Of a stretch of 52,957 bases of DNA, positions 47,320 through 52,957 are shown one piece after another; the stretch's first letter is position 1, and each line of letters opens with the position of its first letter. A model generated the notes under the pieces. It saw only the letters and a program-made list of their open reading frames with translations. It searched no databases and was not told the origin of the DNA. Both the position numbers and the translations under genes were made by a program. Source of the stretch: Gnetum montanum (Eukaryota > Streptophyta > Gnetopsida > Gnetales > Gnetaceae); the NCBI GenBank assembly GCA_015680685.1, contig MNCI01013909.1, forward strand, positions 73,038-125,994. The letters are read 5' to 3'.

Positions 47320-50300
47320 CTGTCCAAGGAAGTATTCAATCAATTATTAACATAAAATTTCGTGAAGATTTACAATCAATGTAGATTGGAAAAGACGATA
47401 CATAGCTAGAAGATAAGCTCTTTTTGAAGCATAACAATATGAACTAGGTGTCCAACAACGCATCTTATAATTATCAATATCATGATAAAAAAATGCAAAA
47501 GTTATTGGCATTGATGCTTTCATGCAAAGAAATATAAATTGCAAATTGAATTGGAACTTGAATAAAGGGTTGCTCTCATAACAAAATGGATGAAATATAA
47601 AAATTAAAAAACATTAACTACTTTTTTTAGAAAACAAGAACCAAATCAATTATTGCTGCTTGTGGCTATACAGCTCTTATTTTATTCTATATTTCTGAAG
47701 CACACAAAAGTGACAGCAATCACAGGTGATTTGAGTGATTTGGGATGTATGAGATGTGTAAATTTGATGTGGGATTTTTTTATGGAGACAAATCCATTTA
47801 ACACAACCTAATACAAGATCTGAAGAAAAAAAAACCATATAAATCACCGGCATCTCAATTTAATCCGTCCCTTAAACCCATATAAGCCTCAGCAGCTTCC
47901 CAAATCTCTGCATTTCAATTTCAAAAATTCAAGTCATGAAGCCAAAAAGGAGATTCTTTTAACACGATAGGCAGGTATGTCAGAATGCAAACAAGATACA
48001 GATATATAATGCAGATACACAAACAATAGATAAAATGTCATTATCATTCACTAAGAAAATACTCCTCAACTAATCAAACCAAACAGGACATGGCTGTTTT
48101 ACAAAATAGGATTAGAGTGTGTTGGTCTGAGAGGAATCATTAGCAAATAATGTAACCTCATTAATCCATATGAAGAATTATACTAACTTAAGAATAACAG
48201 CTAAAACAAGAAAGTAGTTAAATACAGGATAGACATAGAGAGGATTAACAATAGAGTAAGAAACAAAAATCAAAAAAGTTTCTGTAAAAGACTCTGATAC
48301 GTGCTTGTCATTTACTAGCTCTAGTCAACTTGATGGAAAAAGTAAATATACAAGCAATGCAGCCAGAACACAATGAAAACATCAAAAATCAGCATTTACA
48401 AATCAATGTCACCTACATTTTGAAAACAATCACAACGATGCATGAAACTCTGGAAAAACTTTTTAAAAGAAAAAGAAAAAAAAATTCCATTTACTTGCTA
48501 AATTTACTCAGTCCGCATTAATTATGCAGACACTTGTTCACACAATCGACGATCCAAGAGTATTTTACAACATTGTAATACCAGATACATCATTTACAAG
48601 TGTAAAAAGAACACTATGAGTATTTGTGAAAGCGCAAAGTGGTTATATTCCAACCAATAGTTTTTTAGTGGATTTTCTTTTCTTGATTGTTGTCAATCAC
48701 CCTGCAAGTATCTATATTCCTGTTAGCATAACACCCTAACAATCTACCCTCCTACTTAGAGGCTGATGACAACTTATCTTGCAACATTTCCTCTAGCGTG
48801 AAACCAAACAGACTTATTAAGTAACAATTTTGAGGGTTGCTTTTGACAACAATTTCCAATCAATCAATAAAAAAAATATAAATCCAGCACTCTATTTTTT
48901 TATTGTCTTTTATAGTTTAAAATTTCAAAAATAATATCATTAAAGTATTTCAAATTAGTTGTCAGAATACACTTTATCAATAGAATTACAATTTTTGGAC
49001 AAGAAAAAAATCAATGAAAGAGATAACACAAGCAGTTTCCATCAAAAACTAGAAATGTGTTATTTATATGTACAAATAGAGAGTGTCAATTCCTAATAAC
49101 CAATTACAATTAAACCATTTTGTGGTTTTCGGAGAATCTTAGTCACATGAAGTATAAAACAAAATAATTTAATACTACTTCCTTTCAATATTCTTAGTTC
49201 TAAAATGGCTTTGTAGTTCAAGTGGTTGCTCGTTGGCCTGACCAAACACAAATACAGATTTGACCTCCACTAAGAAATCAAAATGAGACATTGATATTCT
49301 ATTTAAGTTCTCTATTCTACATGAAACTATGCATCTCTCATTTCCTTTTAAGAACATGACTTCATGCTTTCCTCTTGACCAGGTAAAGGGTGTTTCTGGC
49401 CCTAGAATAATTATTGTTTAGTTATCCCAAAAATCTGCATCGCTAGCCAACAAGCAACTATCGTATCAAGTCAGATTAAGAAAACCACTTCAGAGAAAGC
49501 CTCGGCTCTAGAAAAAGACAATAATGAAGTCCATATCCTGATAGGTGCTACTGTATTATTTCTGAATTAGATATTAGAAAGTTCAAAGTAGCTCCAATTT
49601 TAATACTGCTTCATAAATTATAAATTACAATGAAAACAAAATGTATTCTAGGGCATCAGCTTTTAGTATTCCTTCACCACTACATAAATTATAGGTATAA
49701 CAATTCATAACTAGGTATTCTAATGTGGGCGATAAATTTTTTTACGTGAGATTGCTGTGCTCCGTAATTAGAGGTCTTCGGTCTTCCGGTAACCACAATT
49801 GCGAAAGAGACTCCACCATTCTGTGTGTTATACCTACCTCCGACTTCTAAATTGTCCTACCTCAATATAATCAGTTGTTTTACTAAATTCTGCAAAACGG
49901 CAAAAAAAAAAACAAAAACAAAAACATGCTTTAAATAGTCTGACAGGTTCGAAAGAGGCCAAATGTTTGCCCGCTTCCATAATGTACAACTTAGCCTAGA
50001 TTCCACATTGATGGAAAACAGCGAGCAGGCTCACAACCTTCAATGATCATCCCAATCAACCATGAATTTTTGATACCGTTACTGACAACAGAAACACCTC
50101 CTTTGAAATTGCTAAATAATTATCTCGCAATCTGAAAGTGAAGATACAAGAGAAGACAACCGAGCTCTTAAAAGCGGAGAGCCGAGAAGAATATTGTGAT
50201 GACAAAGGAAAATAGAGGCGAACCGGAAAAATGAAAAAAGGAAAGAGTAAATATCAGCAGAGAAATCAGCAGTGCCATTGCTGTGAACATGAAAGCAGAA

Positions 50301-50358
50301 AAATAAACACAAAGACGTGAAACAAGCCAATGCCGCCGGTGCTGCTGACGACTCTTAC
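47320..50358 (-). other. Leader intron of the CHR19-like gene
   Basis: About 3.0 kb, AT-rich, no coding signal. A tRNA-like SINE head lies at 49200-49280. Limits follow from the donor at 50358 and the acceptor at 47320. Confidence 0.5.
49200..49280 (+). repeat. tRNA-like SINE head, family 2
   Basis: TTGTAGTTCAAGTGG fits an A box, and CAGATTTGACCTCC about 45 bases on fits a B box. It parallels 11652-11725. Confidence 0.45.
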
Positions 50359-50500
50359 CTGACAAAACGAGAAGAAGAAGAAGAACAGCGAGAAGAAGAG
50401 AAAACGAGGCAGGCGCAGACAAAGCAAATCAATGCAATGCAATGCAGACCAGACAATAAGCTTAAACCCGCGCGTGGAATAAGTATGGAAAAGTGCACCA
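50359..50500 (-). other. Probable non-coding first exon and leader of the CHR19-like gene
   Basis: A pyrimidine-rich leader (TTCTTCTTCTTCTC on the gene strand) ends in a consensus donor TTTTGTCAG|GTAAGAG at 50359/50358. A matching acceptor TTGGACAG lies at 47321-47320, 33 bases before the start codon. The intron would be about 3.0 kb. The left edge (about 50500) is a guess, because no clear TATA box or start site was seen. Confidence 0.55.
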
Positions 50501-51084
50501 GTTAGTTGTGTCCTTGCAGCAAATGGCATACACAACTCTCTCCTCATGCACGCTTTCAAACAATCGTTGTTAATCGATTTTCTAATCGTCGCTGTGTCGA
50601 GAATGGCCACGTTTGTGCACCGAGAGTCAACATCATGGCAATTTCTAGCGTCTGAAATAGCCTTGGAAATCTGTTCAATTCTTGTCAAATGCGTTCTCGT
50701 TTACCGTTTACATGACGTCTTTAACCAGAGAGAAACGAAAACGTGGCTTCGGCGACGGCTTGCTAAGGTAGCTGTGCATGAGTGGTACGATACTTAAGGG
50801 TTGTGGCTTCTGAATTTATAATATTTGAGCAAATAGAGAAGTGCTTAATTTGTTATTTGCATCTCCAGCAAGAAGCGAGCATTAGGTAGGGAGGAGATCC
50901 TACATAATGCTTGGTATTTGACCTTTTTCAGGTATGCACATATTTTTAACAAGCATCATCACCAAGAGGCACAAAATTAACTTGGTGTCCTCCAAGAAAA
51001 AAGAAAAAAGAAAAAAAAAATATGCCAGAGGGCTCTACTACTACATTAACTATAGATTTATTATATATATTTATTTTTAGATGG
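50501..51084. other. Upstream region of the CHR19-like gene
   Basis: Includes the putative promoter. Reading frames here (for example 50546-50797) show no recognisable protein features. An A-rich run is at 50997-51020. Confidence 0.45.
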
Positions 51085-51096
51085 GAAGATACTTTA

Positions 51097-51205
51097 AAAG
51101 CTCAATGTTCATCCCACTCAAGCAAGGTTGATAAATGAGTGAAAACCTAACCTTTTTCAAATAGTTGTGCCAAGGTTTGAATCCAAGTCTTATGACTTGA
51201 GGGGG
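51097..51205 (+). repeat. Dispersed repeat, pair with 44650-44770
   Basis: CTCAATGTTCATC ... GTGAAAACCTAACCTTTTTC ... GTCTTATGACTTGAG matches the copy in the CHR19 intron. Confidence 0.55.
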
Positions 51206-51258
51206 TGTTGGAACCCAAAATAGTTGAAACATAAGTACACTCCAAGATTTATAAAAGT

Positions 51259-51348
51259 TATAACTCAATACTACCTAGTAGAATCAAACCTATGATATGA
51301 GGTTACCACGCCAAAACCCATACCACAAGCTAACACCTCATTGTTAAG
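51259..51348 (-). repeat. tRNA-derived SINE copy, family 1
   Basis: On the minus strand AACAATGAGGTGTTAGCTTGTGG gives the A box and ATAGGTTTGATTCTA the B box, followed by GAGTTATA. Confidence 0.68.
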
Positions 51349-51399
51349 TGTTATGACTTGAGAAGATACTTTATTTTACAAAAAATCAATATTCTTTTT

Positions 51400-52460
51400 G
51401 TGACTACACACTTTCCCCTACCTCCTTTTTATTGTATTATTTTGGCCAAGAGGCCAACTAGAAATCATAGATCGATAACACTTAATAGTATTTTATCCAT
51501 AATACTCTAGGCTTTAGTAGAGCTTATTAGAAATGCTAAATCATATTTCATCTATAACAAAACCAAATTTACCACCCATTTACATAGTTTCAAATCTAAA
51601 ATTTAATTTTCTTTGGTTTTGCATTGTATATGTGTGCTTGAGCTTTATATGCCACCATTCTTGGCAATTTTATTGTATATATCTTGCCCTAATTCATCTC
51701 AAAAACAAACTATATAGTTGAGTATATATGCCACATTTTTATTTCTCTATTAAATAATTTTCTATATAGGGATGCAAAAGACTTGACAAGGAAGATATCT
51801 TTCTTTACGAGAACAAAAAAGATTCACTTGATCAAATTATAGATATATATTATAAATATATAGCTAAGCTAGTAATAGATTTATACTATTTACCATTACC
51901 ATAAATGTGTTGTTTGGGGACCTATACTCAATGCTAAACATTGAAAAGATATTGAAATAGTGCAAAAAATTGTTCTTCTTAGTGAGTTAAAAGTTGAAGA
52001 TGTAAACACCTTCCTCAATGTTATTATGTAAATGTGATTTATTACTTTTAAAAGTGGAAGCCTTGTGCCAATTCATTACATACACTCATAGCTTACATAC
52101 CTCAAGGCAAGACAAATTCTCCAAAGCAATTCTTGAGGATTCATGGGACTATGTTTGATATTTTTACAGAACACAACTGTTAAGAAAATGGAATATCTCT
52201 TGGTAGTACGTGCAGTAAAATCTTAAGCATATTTGCCAACTAGCCAAGCATAAGGTTTTAACACATATGAGGTCTAATGTATAAGGCAAGAAACAATTTT
52301 ATTTGCATCATGTTATATTTAATAAACTAAATGTTGAATTTCATTATCTCTCTATCTCTCAACTCTTATTCTAATAAAGTATTAGAATGCTATTAGCAGG
52401 TTTTGCTTAAGTTTTCATCATCTTAGAATTGAAAGTGGAAGATGAATTCAAGTACCCCAA
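51400..52460. other. Degraded repeat sequence, no gene
   Basis: Contains TTTTGGCCAAGAGGCCAACTA (51443-51463), also found at the inner ends of the inverted repeat arms. Stretches near 51955-52085 and 52230-52445 are diverged relatives of 39105-39235 and 41100-41225. Confidence 0.45.
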
Positions 52461-52957
52461 TGATGAGTGGCGAGGTACCCCTACACTCAACCATACGAAA
52501 CGAGCGTCGCATGCGCGATCCGGTCGAACTCCGCAGATGGACTAGTTGTGGCACCTAGATAGTTATCCTTAGGTCGCAGTTCACTGTCTTCCCACCTGGA
52601 CTAGTATTGCATATGTCACGTATGGTTTAGTCCAAAGTGAGGTGTATGATGTGTTCCTAAATCTAATGCTACTCCTGAAGGCAGTGGAAAATAATATTTA
52701 ACTAAACTAAACTAGGAGGAAAAGGGTAAAGAAATCTAATCTAGCCTAAGTGTGACGAGCAACCAATTCCTTGATCAACCATACACATCTTAGACTTCGT
52801 GCACGACTGCCACTGGGACTACCAAGCATAGGCCTAGGTACGCCACTGGGATTACCAAGCGCAGACCCCAAATACGCCACTGGGTTACCAAGCGTAGATC
52901 CCCCTAGCTACACCACTGGGCTACCAAGCAGTCACACTTAAATGCTCGTAATCAAGT
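52461..52957 (-). repeat. LTR of gypsy element D, running off the window
   Basis: Minus-strand end ACTCATCA at 52461, preceded by the shared GGTTGAGTGTAGGGGTACCTCGCC. No primer site follows: after TTGG the sequence departs from TTGGCGC. It is therefore a solo LTR, a 3' LTR, or a 5' LTR cut just after its end. Confidence 0.85.
52809..52937. repeat. Four tandem ~34-bp units inside LTR D
   Basis: Units starting GCCACTGGGACTACCAAGC at 52809, 52842, 52876 and 52912 (lengths 33, 34, 36, last one partial). LTR A has two diverged units (about 7563-7610), and B and C have one or two. Confidence 0.85.

Noticed and set aside
50266-50688. 140-aa minus-strand frame upstream of the CHR19-like gene
   Set aside because: It spans the leader exon, its donor site and intron, and the Phe-rich run comes from the pyrimidine-rich leader. 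No conserved features.
1-52957. CRISPR array, operon or bacterial-type regulation
   Set aside because: The sequence is plant nuclear DNA with introns and retrotransposons. The only tandem arrays are microsatellites and LTR repeats.

Overview
The window is nuclear DNA from a land plant with a repeat-rich, AT-rich genome. Two spliced nuclear genes of plant type, one with a chloroplast transit peptide, sit among plant retrotransposons: Ty3/gypsy elements with a tRNA-Asp-type primer site, a Ty1/copia element, RTE-type LINEs and tRNA-derived SINEs. Introns of 3 to 7 kb filled with transposons suggest a large genome, perhaps a gymnosperm or a large-genome angiosperm, but the clade cannot be fixed from this sequence.

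Layout. 1-8042: a decayed Ty3/gypsy element (A) on the minus strand, with its 3' end beyond the window. 8043-9316: intergenic. 9317-14869 (minus): a complete three-exon gene for the thylakoid twin-arginine translocase subunit TATA (141 aa), whose 5 kb second intron carries SINEs. 15278-22073 (plus): a second gypsy element (B) with both LTRs and a perfect ATGGG target duplication. 23680-26640 (plus): a third, truncated gypsy element (C). 26815-35023: a large inverted repeat with arms of about 3.7 and 3.8 kb around a 0.67 kb loop. 33002-47286 (minus): a complete gene for an SNF2 ATPase of the Fun30/SMARCAD1 group (Arabidopsis CHR19/ETL1 type), reconstructed as 12 coding exons joining in frame to 773 aa, plus a probable non-coding first exon ending at 50359. 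52461 to the end: one more gypsy LTR (D).

The most unusual structure is the inverted repeat. Its right arm is the real 3' part of the SNF2 gene (last four exons plus flanks). Its left arm is a diverged mirror copy lying tail-to-tail with it, with all four exons, splice sites and the reading frame intact. Read-through past the gene end would fold into a multi-kilobase hairpin matching the gene's own exons, so this is a candidate self-targeting siRNA locus. The gene encodes a chromatin remodeller.

The 7.4 kb intron between the ninth and tenth coding exons holds a copia element, an RTE inserted into that copia, a second RTE, and an isolated exon-like piece of an unknown gene on the opposite strand. 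Three single N bases (6440, 19363, 39734) each sit where sequence is visibly missing or duplicated, so they probably mark assembly gaps. In particular, the missing polymerase region of element B cannot be taken as a real deletion.
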